Positions 7,928 to 16,636 of a stretch of DNA of 32,082 nt are shown one piece after another; positions within the stretch are counted from its first letter, which is position 1, and each line of letters starts with the position of its first letter. The notes under the pieces were generated by a model. The model was not told where the DNA came from, did not search any database, and saw nothing but the letters and a program-made list of their open reading frames with translations. The DNA is from JAZDLO01 sp043801935 (GTDB taxonomy: Bacteria > Actinomycetota > Thermoleophilia > RBG-16-64-13): contig JAZDLO010000092.1 of assembly GCA_043801935.1 (NCBI GenBank), forward strand, positions 1 through 32,082, given 5' to 3'. A program made the translations under genes and the position numbers.

Positions 7928-10158
7928 CGTGCCACCTCCTGCGCGTCCAAAGCGTCAGGCTCCACTTTCTTCACGGCGCACAGGGAACCCTTGTATCCGG
8001 GGAAGCCGGAGATGGGGTCGAGGTAGTCGCCCGCCAGGAGGGTGTTCACATCGGCCTCCGGATAACCATGGTACATGTGCGCCACTCCCGGGCGGGCCAA
8101 CTCGGTGAGGTTGGCGGACACCTGGATGGAGCCCTCGGGCGTCGACAGTTCGACCTTGTCGCCCTGGGCGATGCCCAGACGGTGGGCGTCGGCCGGATTG
8201 AGGTCGACGGCGGCCTCCCGGCGCAGACTCCGGGTCCAGGGGAGCCGGAAGGTGCGCGAGTGGATGAACATGGGCAGACGCGAACCGGTGCCGAGCACGA
8301 AGGGATAGTCCTGAGCAAGTGCGGGGGTGGCTATCGGGCTGAGCTTGGGCTCGTCATAGATCGGCAGGGCGTCGATGCCCGGGCGGTCGGAGTGCTTCTC
8401 CAGTAGAGCGGAGGCGAACTCCATCTTGCCGCTGGGGGTAGGGAAGCCGTTCTTCTCATACTTGCGGAAGGTCACCGGCAGAGGGTTGGGGACCGGCATA
8501 CCCGCGGGATGCTTCTTGAGCTCGGCCACCGTCATGCCGCTGGGTTCCAGGTTCCAATCCAGCGCCCCCTCGAAACCGCGCGTGAAATCGGGGGCGCCGT
8601 TGGCAAGAAAGCCGCCGCCGGCGCCGTTCCCGGGATTGAGTAGGGGGTCGTCCAGCCCCAGCTTGTGGGCCAGGGCGAAGATGATGTCGGTATCCGAGCG
8701 GGACTCGCCCAGGGGTTCGATCACCGGCTGGGTAAGGACAATGTACTTCTCCGGATAGCAGCGAAGCTCGCTCCGTTCCACCGAGCTGCAGGCCGGCAGG
8801 ACGATGTCGGCATACTTGGAGGTGTCGGTGGCGAACAGGTCCACATCGCAGATGAAGTCCAGCTTCTCAACGGCGGCGAGCAGGCCGTTCGAATCGGGCC
8901 ATAGTCGATGGTTCATGCCGAAGGCCATCAGGCCGCGCAACGGGTAGGGTTCGCCGCTGTTGATCTGACGGGGCAGGTCCATGGATTGGGCCTGATTGAT
9001 CATCTCGGTCCACACCGGGAAGCGTTCCGCCCCCAGCCGGGGCGGAAGATCGCTCCACGGGCGGGGCATCTCGAACTCGTGCTCGCGGGTGGTGAAACCT
9101 GCGCCGCCGACCTCGAGCCAGCTGAACGGTTGAGGCACGTTCCCGCCCGGCACGTCGAAGTTGCCGGTGAGGCCCACGAGAGCCGCCGCCGCCCGCTGGT
9201 TCTGCACCCCGTTGGTATTGTGGACCACCGGGGTAGAGCCAGGCATCATGGCGGCCGGCTTGGTGGAGGCGTATAGGAGAGCGGCTTCTCGGATCAGGGC
9301 CGCGGGCACCCCGGTGATCTGCTCGGCCCGCTGCAGGGGGAACTCGGCTGCGTAGGCCCGGAACTCGTCGAAGCCTCGGGTCCATTCCGAGACGAACTGC
9401 CGGTCGTGGAGCCCCTCGGATACGATCACGTTGGCCATCGCCGCCGCCAGGGCGCCGTCGGTGCCGGGGCGCAACCGCAGATGCAGGTCGGCGATGGAGG
9501 CGATGGGGGACATCCGGGGATCGACCACGATGAACTTCACCCCTCGGTCGCGGGCGTCCATCAGCCGGCGGGCTATGGGAGTGTTGGCGTAGAAGGGGTT
9601 GCATGTCCACACCAACACGCACTTGGCATTGGCAATGTCGGGAGCGGCCATCTGGCCGTAGTCCAGCCGCCAAGACATGGCCATGGCGGTGAAGCAGGCG
9701 CTCGACTCGGTGCAGTAGTTGGGGGAGCCGAACTGCAGAGCCAAACGTTGCAGGAACGGCCGGGGCTGCTTGGGATAGCCGCAGTAGAAGACCACAGATT
9801 CGGGGCCGTTCTCGGCCTTCAGGCGCTGCAGGTTCTCGGTGATGGTATCGAGAGCTTCGGTCCAGGAGATGGGGACCATCTCGCCTGATCCCCGCGGTCC
9901 TACCCGCTTGAGCGGGGTGCGCAGACGATCCTCGTGATACACCCACTGCCGCGTGGCCGCACCCTTGGAGCAGAGCGTGCCCGCGCTGCGCGGGTTCTCC
10001 ATCGACCCCTCCACCTTGATGATGCGGCCGTCTTTGACGTAGCAGTCGAGGCCGCACTGGGTAGTGGGGTCACAGATGGTGCAGACTGATTTCCGCACCT
10101 CGATCCCGGTCGCTTCCCCCGGGATCTTGCCCTTGATCATGCGCTGAAGCTTGTCCAC
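7924..10158 (-). CDS. Molybdopterin (Mo/W) oxidoreductase catalytic subunit, DMSO-reductase superfamily
   Basis: 744 residues from a GTG start at 10158, preceded by GGAGG. The N-terminus has the cluster-binding region CTICDPTTQCGLDC (26-39) and CSKGA (63-67). Pterin-binding motifs follow, such as VWTCNPFYANTPIA and VDPRMSPIASIADLHLRLRP. The metal ligand is probably Cys155 in ESSACFTA. A C-terminal MopB-type beta-barrel domain begins near LGTGSRLPMFIHSRTFRLP. No twin-arginine signal is visible, so it is likely cytoplasmic. The substrate cannot be read from sequence: the superfamily includes formate dehydrogenases, thiosulfate and polysulfide reductases and catechol dehydroxylases. It overlaps the FAD-protein gene by 22 bases and the ferredoxin gene by 4, which argues for one complex or pathway. 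Confidence 0.9.
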   Translation of the reverse strand: MDKLQRMIKGKIPGEATGIEVRKSVCTICDPTTQCGLDCYVKDGRIIKVEGSMENPRSAGTLCSKGAATRQWVYHEDRLRTPLKRVGPRGSGEMVPISWTEALDTITENLQRLKAENGPESVVFYCGYPKQPRPFLQRLALQFGSPNYCTESSACFTAMAMSWRLDYGQMAAPDIANAKCVLVWTCNPFYANTPIARRLMDARDRGVKFIVVDPRMSPIASIADLHLRLRPGTDGALAAAMANVIVSEGLHDRQFVSEWTRGFDEFRAYAAEFPLQRAEQITGVPAALIREAALLYASTKPAAMMPGSTPVVHNTNGVQNQRAAAALVGLTGNFDVPGGNVPQPFSWLEVGGAGFTTREHEFEMPRPWSDLPPRLGAERFPVWTEMINQAQSMDLPRQINSGEPYPLRGLMAFGMNHRLWPDSNGLLAAVEKLDFICDVDLFATDTSKYADIVLPACSSVERSELRCYPEKYIVLTQPVIEPLGESRSDTDIIFALAHKLGLDDPLLNPGNGAGGGFLANGAPDFTRGFEGALDWNLEPSGMTVAELKKHPAGMPVPNPLPVTFRKYEKNGFPTPSGKMEFASALLEKHSDRPGIDALPIYDEPKLSPIATPALAQDYPFVLGTGSRLPMFIHSRTFRLPWTRSLRREAAVDLNPADAHRLGIAQGDKVELSTPEGSIQVSANLTELARPGVAHMYHGYPEADVNTLLAGDYLDPISGFPGYKGSLCAVKKVEPDALDAQEVAR

Positions 10159-11468
10159 GTCGCCTCCGTGTCGGTTACAGCACCGGTCGCGGCCCTTAGC
10201 AAGGCCTGCTTCATGGCCCCGGCAGAATGGCAGCAGTTCAAGAGGTTGACACCCACCAAACGGTCGTCCTGCCAGACCCGCACCTGAAACGCGTCGCCTT
10301 CAGCACAGGTGGCCATTCTGTCGTACTCGTTCAGGCAACCCACGCTCGCGAAGAGCATGCGGCCCACATGGGTTATGTTGTGGGGTACGCTTCCGCGATA
10401 CCCGGACGGCGCGCCGGCGAGACTGCGTCCCGCTGCGCGCCCCTGATAGCGGGCGCTGGCCCACAGGCCGATTATCTCATGCCGCCCCGACAAAAGGTTC
10501 TTGCCTTGGGCCACATCGCCGGCGGCATAGAGGGTGGGCATGTTCGAGCGCAGCCCCTCGTCGACCAAGATACCCACGCCCACGTCCACCTGTCCCGGAG
10601 TGAGAAAGCTCAGTGACGGGCGCGAACCGGTGCAGACCACCACCAGGTCGACGTCCTCCTGAGTCGGGGACTCCTCGCAGGCGGTCCCGTCCGCGCCCCC
10701 TGGATCGGTCGCCCCCGGAAGGGCGCCGAAGTCCAGCCGCACAGCCCCACTGCTTGTCTCAACGCCGGCCAGAGCGGCCCCGAGCCGCAACTCGTACCCC
10801 TCATCGAGCAGATGGGTTTCCAGGAGACGCGCGCACTCCGGATGGGCGGACAGAGGCAAGATGAAGGGTTCCTTTTCCACGAGACACACTTTGAAACCGA
10901 TCTCGTGCAGCACCGCCGCTATCTTCACCCCGGCGAACGAGGCTCCGATGACGGCCGCCCGGGGAGCGGCGCCGGATCGTAGGGAATCGACGGCTTCCCT
11001 CAGACCCAGAGCGTCGTCAAGGGACTGGAGCGTGAACACGCGGTGACTCGAGGTTCCTCCGGTCGGTAGCCCGGCTCCCGACCGGGGTGGCGCCAGGGCC
11101 TCCCGCAACCCGGGTATCGGCGGAACCGACGGGCGGGCGCCGCTGGCCACCAGACACCGGTCGTACTGATAGGCGGAGCCATTCGCGCTGGTGATTGTCT
11201 GTTCGGCGGCGTCGAGCCGTATCACCGCTTGACCCAGGTGAGTAGTGACGCCGTTAGCTCCGTAGAACCGGCGCTCATCCCCGAACGGGAAAGCCTGTTC
11301 CAGCGCAATCGCGTGGGACACCAGGTAGGTTCCCAGCATCGGGTTGTAGGGAGCATGCTCGTTGTCGGCGAACAGATGGACGTCTCCGCCGTACCCTTGT
11401 GCCCGTAGGGCGAGCACCGCCTCAGCCGCCGCGGCCCCGTTCCCGACGATGGCCAGGGGGATCCTCAA
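10137..11468 (-). CDS. FAD/NAD(P)-dependent oxidoreductase (NADH oxidase / NirB-like flavoprotein)
   Basis: 443 residues from a TTG at 11468 that overlaps the preceding stop. FAD-binding signature IVGNGAAAAEAVLALR at residues 7-22, a substrate-contact region HAPYNPMLGTYL, the second dinucleotide site AAVIGASFAGVKIAAVLHEIG, and the ATG-type motif LYAAGDVAQGKN near residue 320. The C-terminal ~80 residues, after the sharp NITHVGRMLFASVG, form a small extra domain with CC in NLLNCCHSAG. Flavoproteins of this class pass electrons between NAD(P)H and a partner protein. The coupled genes make a natural NAD(P)H entry or exit point for the molybdopterin enzyme, but pyridine-nucleotide preference is not evident. 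Confidence 0.85.
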   Translation of the reverse strand: MRIPLAIVGNGAAAAEAVLALRAQGYGGDVHLFADNEHAPYNPMLGTYLVSHAIALEQAFPFGDERRFYGANGVTTHLGQAVIRLDAAEQTITSANGSAYQYDRCLVASGARPSVPPIPGLREALAPPRSGAGLPTGGTSSHRVFTLQSLDDALGLREAVDSLRSGAAPRAAVIGASFAGVKIAAVLHEIGFKVCLVEKEPFILPLSAHPECARLLETHLLDEGYELRLGAALAGVETSSGAVRLDFGALPGATDPGGADGTACEESPTQEDVDLVVVCTGSRPSLSFLTPGQVDVGVGILVDEGLRSNMPTLYAAGDVAQGKNLLSGRHEIIGLWASARYQGRAAGRSLAGAPSGYRGSVPHNITHVGRMLFASVGCLNEYDRMATCAEGDAFQVRVWQDDRLVGVNLLNCCHSAGAMKQALLRAATGAVTDTEATWTSFSA

Positions 11469-11848
11469 CGTCTCTTGAGCTTCTTCTCGCCCACGAAGGT
11501 GGAGACGAGGAGGGACACGACGCTGATGATGAGCGCCCCCAGAACGGCGTTCCAGAAACCATTGACGTGGAAGTTGAGCCCAAGCCAGTTAACGGTGATC
11601 GCAGAGGCAAGCCAGAGCATCAGCCCGTTGATCACCAAGGTGAACAGACCGAGCGTCAGCACGATGAGTCCGCAGGAGAGGGCAGATATGATCGGCCGGA
11701 TGAAGGCGTTGACGAGACCGAGGACCAGGGCGACCAGGATCACCGTCCACACGCGATGGGGCTCATCCACGGTGATACCGGGGACGATCCACGCCGCAAC
11801 GGCCACAGCGGCCGCACTTATGCCCCAGCGGACTACAAACCTCGTCAT
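11465..11848 (-). CDS. Phage-holin-like family membrane protein (PF04020)
   Basis: 127 residues, about four membrane segments: residues 7-23, 36-53, 61-83 and 95-120. The pattern ALVLGLVNAFIRPI near residues 40-53 and LTLGLFTLVINGLMLWLAS are hallmarks of PF04020, a widespread chromosomal family named after phage holins but not a phage gene here. Ribosome site AAGGGAG lies 5 bases before the ATG. It is the first gene of the redox operon and overlaps the flavoprotein start by four bases. Its role is unknown; it may simply share the promoter. Confidence 0.88.
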   Translation of the reverse strand: MTRFVVRWGISAAAVAVAAWIVPGITVDEPHRVWTVILVALVLGLVNAFIRPIISALSCGLIVLTLGLFTLVINGLMLWLASAITVNWLGLNFHVNGFWNAVLGALIISVVSLLVSTFVGEKKLKRR

Positions 11849-12026
11849 CGTGCTCCCTTCGTCGGCCGGTCACGCCGTTCGGCACCCCCGCCTGAGGCGC
11901 GTGTGCCGGTGTTGCAGCGTGCAGACTAACACGAGGACTCAGCCCCGTTCCACCGGCGGTCGCCGTCCGATACTATGAAAAGGAAGTCGCGCACGATGCC
12001 TCCCCGGAGCACGACCAAGGAGCGAA

Positions 12027-13280
12027 ATGGCCCACGATGATGCAGGGACAAGCGCCGCCGACGGCAGGGTCATGGTCACGACCCGCCGCGGGGCCGATCT
12101 CCTGGCCGTGTCGCTCATGTTCATCTTCATCACCGGGGCGGTGACACTCTCGCTCATGCCGGTGGTGACCACCGAACTACGTACCGTCGTCGGTCTGAGC
12201 GACGCGCAGATCGGTCTCCTCACCTCGGTCTTCATGGGTTTCTACGGCGTCGCGGGCATCTCGTCCGGGATCGGCGCCGCCCGCTGGGGCGGGCGGCTCC
12301 TGGGGGTCAGCTGCGGCTGCTTCGTCGTGGGGTCCCTCATCTTTGGGCTGAGCTCGGGTTTTGCCGGCTTCCTGGTGGGCCGAGCCATCCAGGGGATCGG
12401 TGGAGGTATGGTTATCGCCACCTCCAGCCCGGTCATGGCTCACACGCTTCCTCCCGAGCGATTGGGAAGGGCCTGGGGCATCCTGGGTTCAGGCTGGGGG
12501 TTAGGGAGCATGGGCGCACTGCTCATCATGCCCGGCATCCAGAGCTGGGGTGGCTACCGAGCGGTGTTCTTGACCACGGCGGGCCTGGGCGTGCTGGTGG
12601 GGGCGGCGGCGTTGTCGCAGAGAGCGGTGCGGGCTCTACCCCGGCATCCCGAAGGGGCCACCACGCTCCGGGGGCTCGCCGGCTCCCTGGGGGCGACGAT
12701 CACCAATCGGCGTGTCCTGTTGCTGGGGTTCGCCAACACGGCCGGGTTGGCTATCGGGGTGGGCATACTGGTGTGGACCCCGAGTTTCCTGCAGGACGTC
12801 CACCGGTCGAGCGAGTCGATCTCGGTGTATCTGGTGGCCGGGCTGGGGGCGGCACAACTGCTCGGTAATCCTATGGGAGCGATCGCAGCCAGGCGCTGGA
12901 ACAAGCTCGGTGTCATCATCGCGTCCCTGCTTGGCATGGTCGTGGTGACCGCCGTGGTGGGGATCGTGCCCGGGGTGCCGATCACCTTTGCCATGGTGTT
13001 GCTGGTCGGCTTCTTCAGTATGCTCTTTTTCCCACCGATGCTGGGTTACATGCCCGAGGTGGTGGCCAAACCCGAGCAAGTGGGTCCCGCGACCGGCATC
13101 AACTCGGCGATGGGTTTTGCCGGGTCGCTGATCGCCCCCTGGATCTTCGGTCTGTTCCTGGATGCGGGTGGCCAATCGAGCCGCTCGTATCTGGCAGGCT
13201 ATCTGATGCTGGCGGCCTTTGGAGTGGCCGCGCTCATCGGTCTGGCTTTCTTCAAGGGATCGAGGCAACGGGCGGTCTGA
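12027..13280 (+). CDS. MFS transporter
   Basis: 417 residues, about 12 hydrophobic segments. ATG 12027 is preceded by AAGGAGC with correct spacing. Helices 2-3 are joined by a loop (AARWGGRLLGV) in the position of the MFS motif A, and FLVGRAIQGIGGGMVIATSS is a typical fourth-fifth helix signature. The overall look is of the CynX/NimT or nitrate/sugar-phosphate-type branch, but the substrate is not readable. The gene is transcribed alone, divergent from the redox operon across a 178-base gap and convergent with the nitroreductase gene. Confidence 0.88.
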   Translation: MAHDDAGTSAADGRVMVTTRRGADLLAVSLMFIFITGAVTLSLMPVVTTELRTVVGLSDAQIGLLTSVFMGFYGVAGISSGIGAARWGGRLLGVSCGCFVVGSLIFGLSSGFAGFLVGRAIQGIGGGMVIATSSPVMAHTLPPERLGRAWGILGSGWGLGSMGALLIMPGIQSWGGYRAVFLTTAGLGVLVGAAALSQRAVRALPRHPEGATTLRGLAGSLGATITNRRVLLLGFANTAGLAIGVGILVWTPSFLQDVHRSSESISVYLVAGLGAAQLLGNPMGAIAARRWNKLGVIIASLLGMVVVTAVVGIVPGVPITFAMVLLVGFFSMLFFPPMLGYMPEVVAKPEQVGPATGINSAMGFAGSLIAPWIFGLFLDAGGQSSRSYLAGYLMLAAFGVAALIGLAFFKGSRQRAV

Positions 13281-13324
13281 CCGAGGCCAAGTAGAGACGG
13301 CCGCGGGTGCCCCCGTGATCCAGG

Positions 13325-14227
13325 CTACTCGCCCACAGTGGCGGTCACCCGGTATCGAGCCACATCCGGCGCATCCAGGACTTCCCACCGCCCTGGGGCT
13401 CCCATCAGCCGCGCTCCCACCTCGAAGTGGAGCATCGCGATGCCGCAATCGAGGCGCCGGGAGACGTTACCCTCGTTGCCTTTTGTCACTGTGGAGACGA
13501 TCACCGCCCCGGTCGGCCCGGCCGCCGCAACCGGCCCTTGAGCGCCGCCGGCGCCCGCGGCGGGCGCCGGCTCGAGCTCGAACCGCCAAGCCTGGCGGTT
13601 GACCGCCGACGGCGCCACCCGGGCCAGCCGGACCCCTTCGGCTGCCCAGGCAGGCCAGAGTTCGGCGTCGAAGCCAGGCGCGATCGCGTCTGCAGCCTTG
13701 CGCTTGTGGGCTCCGACGAACCGTTTGAGCACCCGTGCGCCCGCGCGGGGCCGGGCCTGCGCCTCGCCGACTGGGGAGATGGCGAGTACTCGTTCGCCGG
13801 GGGCCAGTGCCACCAAGGCTGCAGCTAGGGGACGGTCGAAGAATCCGCCGACCCAGCAGGTACCCAGCCCCAGCGAGGTGGCTTCGAGGATCGCGGCCTC
13901 CCCCAGATAGCCCAGACTCTCCTGGACCGCCGGCTCGGCCTCCATTCCGATCATCAGGAGCGCGGACGGGGCGCCCAGCACCCGGCCGTAGCTCCCCACG
14001 AAGCCGGTGAACACACTGCCCGGCGCGTCACGCACGAGGACCACCCGGGCAACGTCCGCAGCCGGCAGGCAGCCACAGAAGCGCTCCAGGCGGTCAAGCA
14101 GCGCCGGGCCCACCGCACGACCTGTGTATGTACGGGCCGAATGCCGGAGGACGACGGCCGCCGCCCACTCGGTCACCGGCATGTCCGCCAAGGAGACCGG
14201 TAGCTCCCCGATCGAGGAACGGATCAT
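13325..14227 (-). CDS. Nitroreductase-family flavoprotein
   Basis: 300 residues using ATG 14227, which overlaps the stop of the upstream flavin reductase gene (ATGA). A longer frame to 14278 exists but would run into that gene. RHSARTYTGRAV near residue 28 is the FMN phosphate-binding signature (pattern RRS.R.Y), and EATSLGLGTCWVGGFFDRPL near residue 115 is the second conserved block. The C-terminal half contains a further conserved region (PSAVNRQAWRFEL) in an Ala/Gly-rich context. This two-half layout fits the nitroreductase-like proteins of anaerobes better than NfsB, the small classical type. It probably uses FMN and reduced pyridine nucleotide or ferredoxin; the substrate is unknown. Confidence 0.85.
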   Translation of the reverse strand: MIRSSIGELPVSLADMPVTEWAAAVVLRHSARTYTGRAVGPALLDRLERFCGCLPAADVARVVLVRDAPGSVFTGFVGSYGRVLGAPSALLMIGMEAEPAVQESLGYLGEAAILEATSLGLGTCWVGGFFDRPLAAALVALAPGERVLAISPVGEAQARPRAGARVLKRFVGAHKRKAADAIAPGFDAELWPAWAAEGVRLARVAPSAVNRQAWRFELEPAPAAGAGGAQGPVAAAGPTGAVIVSTVTKGNEGNVSRRLDCGIAMLHFEVGARLMGAPGRWEVLDAPDVARYRVTATVGE

Positions 14228-14811
14228 TTTTTGCCGGATTCGTCCGTATCCTTGAACAGCGCCTTGCCGATGCTCCACGCTTCTCCTATGTACTCGCCCA
14301 GGGCCCAGTATGCATTGCCCGGCATGGTGAGTACGAAGGGACGGAGCTTGGTCGAATCGACCTTTCCCTCGGTGAGCACGGCCTCATTCGCATAGACGTT
14401 CGCTACCTCGCCGATGAAGAAGTAATCCTGCGGGAGCTCCACGGTCTGGGTGAGACGGCACTCGAGCGCGACGGGACATTGGCCAACCATGGGAGCGGAT
14501 TCCAGCGCTCCCTGGAAGATGTCGACCTGCGCGGCTTTGTTCTCTTCGGAGCCGTGCACGAGCCCCAGGTAGTCCACGAGCACCGCTTGGTCGACGCTGG
14601 GGCAGCTCAGGCTGAAGTGGCCGGTCTGTTGGATGCCCTTGGCGGTGTACTGCTTACGACCGAGGGAGAGACCCACGAGCGGGGGGTCGGAGTTGAGCTT
14701 GGTGAACCAGGCGGCCGTCATGAAGTTCGGCTTTCCGTCCACGACTGCGCCCACGATGACCACGGGCATAGGGTAGATATTGAAGCTCTTACCGATGTTC
14801 TTCTTGGCCAT
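14224..14811 (-). CDS. Flavin reductase family protein (FMN-binding split barrel)
   Basis: 195 residues from ATG 14811, chosen because GGAGG lies 5 bases upstream; a longer frame to 14841 lacks one. The sequence NIYPMPVVIVGAVVDGKPNF and the following FTKLNSDPPLVGLSLGRKQY are the core of the split-barrel flavin reductase fold, where FMN binds. Members of this clade in anaerobes often act as flavoredoxins, small FMN electron carriers. Coupling to the nitroreductase gene suggests it supplies electrons or flavin to that enzyme, which is an inference from position. Confidence 0.88.
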   Translation of the reverse strand: MAKKNIGKSFNIYPMPVVIVGAVVDGKPNFMTAAWFTKLNSDPPLVGLSLGRKQYTAKGIQQTGHFSLSCPSVDQAVLVDYLGLVHGSEENKAAQVDIFQGALESAPMVGQCPVALECRLTQTVELPQDYFFIGEVANVYANEAVLTEGKVDSTKLRPFVLTMPGNAYWALGEYIGEAWSIGKALFKDTDESGKK

Positions 14812-14914
14812 GAGTCCTCCGCAGACGAGTGTTGGGGGCATGACAGGACATACAGATCCGCTGTCTACGTTCCCAGCAAGGCGGAAAAAGACACGTGGCC
14901 GGGGGAGTCGGTTC

Positions 14915-16519
14915 TTACTCGGGCTGCTCGGCGGGGATATCCACGGCGGCAGGCGCGGCGCGGACGGCCGCGGTTTCTCCCGCCGCCCTCCTAGCCAACT
15001 GCGCCTGTGGGGAGGTGCCCCGGATCATGATGGCGCTCACCATGGCTCCGGCCAACACCACGATGCCACAGATCCACAATCCCCGATGGAGGCCCGTGGT
15101 GAAGGAGTCGTTGATCGCGGTTTGGATGGCCGCGACGTCCACTCCGGGGATGGACGGGAAGGTCCCGGTCCCCTCACCGTGTTGGGCGACAGCCACTATC
15201 TGGTCGGTGAGCGTCTGAGGCAGCCCCAGAGCATCCATCGACCCCCTGAGTTCGGCGGCGAAGCGGCCCGTCACTATCGAGCCCAGGAACGCGATGCCGA
15301 ACACTCCGCCCACCTGGCGCGTGGTGTTGAACGTCGCCGAAGCCATGCCGGCTCGGGATGCGGGTACGGTGCTCATGACGGCGGTCGTCATGGGGCTCAT
15401 GACCAGGCCGACGCCCACCCCCTGGATGACGAGGATCCACCAGTAGGCGCCGTAGGGCGTCGTGGCCTGGACGGTCTCGAACAAGAGGATGCCGGTGCCC
15501 AGCAGGAACATGCCCGCGGTCATGGGTAAGCGGGCGCCGACGCGTCCCACGATCCGGCCGGCGATTATGGCGACGACCATGACCGATAGAGTCGTCGGCA
15601 ACTGGCGCACACCCGCCCCCGTAGCCGAGAAGCCCTGCACGTTCTGCATAAAAAGCGCCAAAAAGAAGAGGATCCCGAAGAACCCGAAGCTGACGAGCAG
15701 ACCCACGATGTTGGCGCCCGTGAAGGTCACGTTCTTGAAGAAGCTCAACTGGAGCATGGGGTTGCGGGCCCGTGTCTCCCACAGGGCAAAGGCCGCCAAG
15801 GCTACGCCTGCGACTACCAGCAGGGTAACGATACGGGCGGATCCCCAGCCGTAGTTGTTCGCTTCGATGAGGGCGTAGGTGAGCGAGGCCAGCCCGGCGA
15901 CGGCAAGGATCTGCCCGGGGAGGTCGAGGCCTCGAGCCTGTGGGTTCTGCGACTCGCGCACGACCCGCGCCGCGATGGCCAGGGCGGCCAGTCCGATGGG
16001 CACGTTGAGGTAGAAGATGCTCTGCCAGCCGAAGGAGTCGACCATGACCCCTCCGAGTACGGGACCCAGGGCCAAAGCTATACCCGAGATGCCTGCCCAT
16101 ATGCCTATCGCCTGGGCGCGCTCCTTGGGGTCATGGAACGTGTTGGTGAGGATGGCGAGGGTCGAGGGCATCATAATGGCGGCGCCCAGCCCCTGGACCG
16201 CCCGGCCCCCGATCAACATGCCTATCGACGGGGAGAGCGCGCAGAAGAGGGAGCCGGCCGTGAAGAAGGCGAGCCCGGCCATGAAGATCCGCTTGCGTCC
16301 GTAGAGATCGCCGAGCGTACCGCCCGTGAGCATCAAACTGGCCAGCAACAGAATGAACGCATCCACGATCCACTGCAGACCGGTGAGCCCCGAGCCGAGC
16401 TCCCGCTGGATCGTAGGAAGGGCCAGGTTCACGACCGTGTTGTCCAACATCACCATGAACAGGCTGAAGCACATGGCCCCTATGGTGAGCAGCTTGATCC
16501 GGCGGTCTTCCTGGAACAT
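14915..16519 (-). CDS. DHA2-family MFS drug exporter (EmrB/QacA type)
   Basis: 534 residues with about 14 membrane segments, the usual size and number for this family. MLDNTVVNLALPTIQREL at residues 24-41 is the DHA2 motif in helix 1, LGDLYGRKRIFMAG is motif A, and GRAVQGLGAAIMMPSTLAIL is motif B/C territory. These proton-driven exporters remove drugs, dyes or related amphipaths from the cytoplasm. The C-terminal ~30 residues are Ala/Arg-rich and cytoplasmic. No TetR or MarR regulator lies next to it. It lies 103 bases downstream of the next gene on its strand and is probably a single transcription unit. Confidence 0.92.
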   Translation of the reverse strand: MFQEDRRIKLLTIGAMCFSLFMVMLDNTVVNLALPTIQRELGSGLTGLQWIVDAFILLLASLMLTGGTLGDLYGRKRIFMAGLAFFTAGSLFCALSPSIGMLIGGRAVQGLGAAIMMPSTLAILTNTFHDPKERAQAIGIWAGISGIALALGPVLGGVMVDSFGWQSIFYLNVPIGLAALAIAARVVRESQNPQARGLDLPGQILAVAGLASLTYALIEANNYGWGSARIVTLLVVAGVALAAFALWETRARNPMLQLSFFKNVTFTGANIVGLLVSFGFFGILFFLALFMQNVQGFSATGAGVRQLPTTLSVMVVAIIAGRIVGRVGARLPMTAGMFLLGTGILLFETVQATTPYGAYWWILVIQGVGVGLVMSPMTTAVMSTVPASRAGMASATFNTTRQVGGVFGIAFLGSIVTGRFAAELRGSMDALGLPQTLTDQIVAVAQHGEGTGTFPSIPGVDVAAIQTAINDSFTTGLHRGLWICGIVVLAGAMVSAIMIRGTSPQAQLARRAAGETAAVRAAPAAVDIPAEQPE

Positions 16520-16585
16520 CGGCCGAGATTAGCATAACGGCCGAACAGCCTTGATCCTCATCGCGTCCAGGGCGCGGTCGGGACG

Positions 16586-16623
16586 CCGCCGGATAGCGCT
16601 AGGTCCGCCGGATAGCGCTAGGT
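16586..16623. repeat. Two tandem copies of a 19-bp unit
   Basis: The unit CCGCCGGATAGCGCTAGGT occurs at 16586-16604 and again, unchanged, at 16605-16623. It contains the palindrome AGCGCT. It lies between the stop of the ferredoxin-protein gene (16637) and the start of the exporter (16519), so it could affect a 3' end or the exporter promoter. Confidence 0.8.
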
Positions 16624-16636
16624 CCTCCAGACGAGG

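Noticed and set aside
11465..11848. Prophage remnant suggested by the holin-like name
   Set aside because: PF04020 proteins are usual chromosomal membrane proteins, and no lysin, integrase, attachment site or other phage gene is near.
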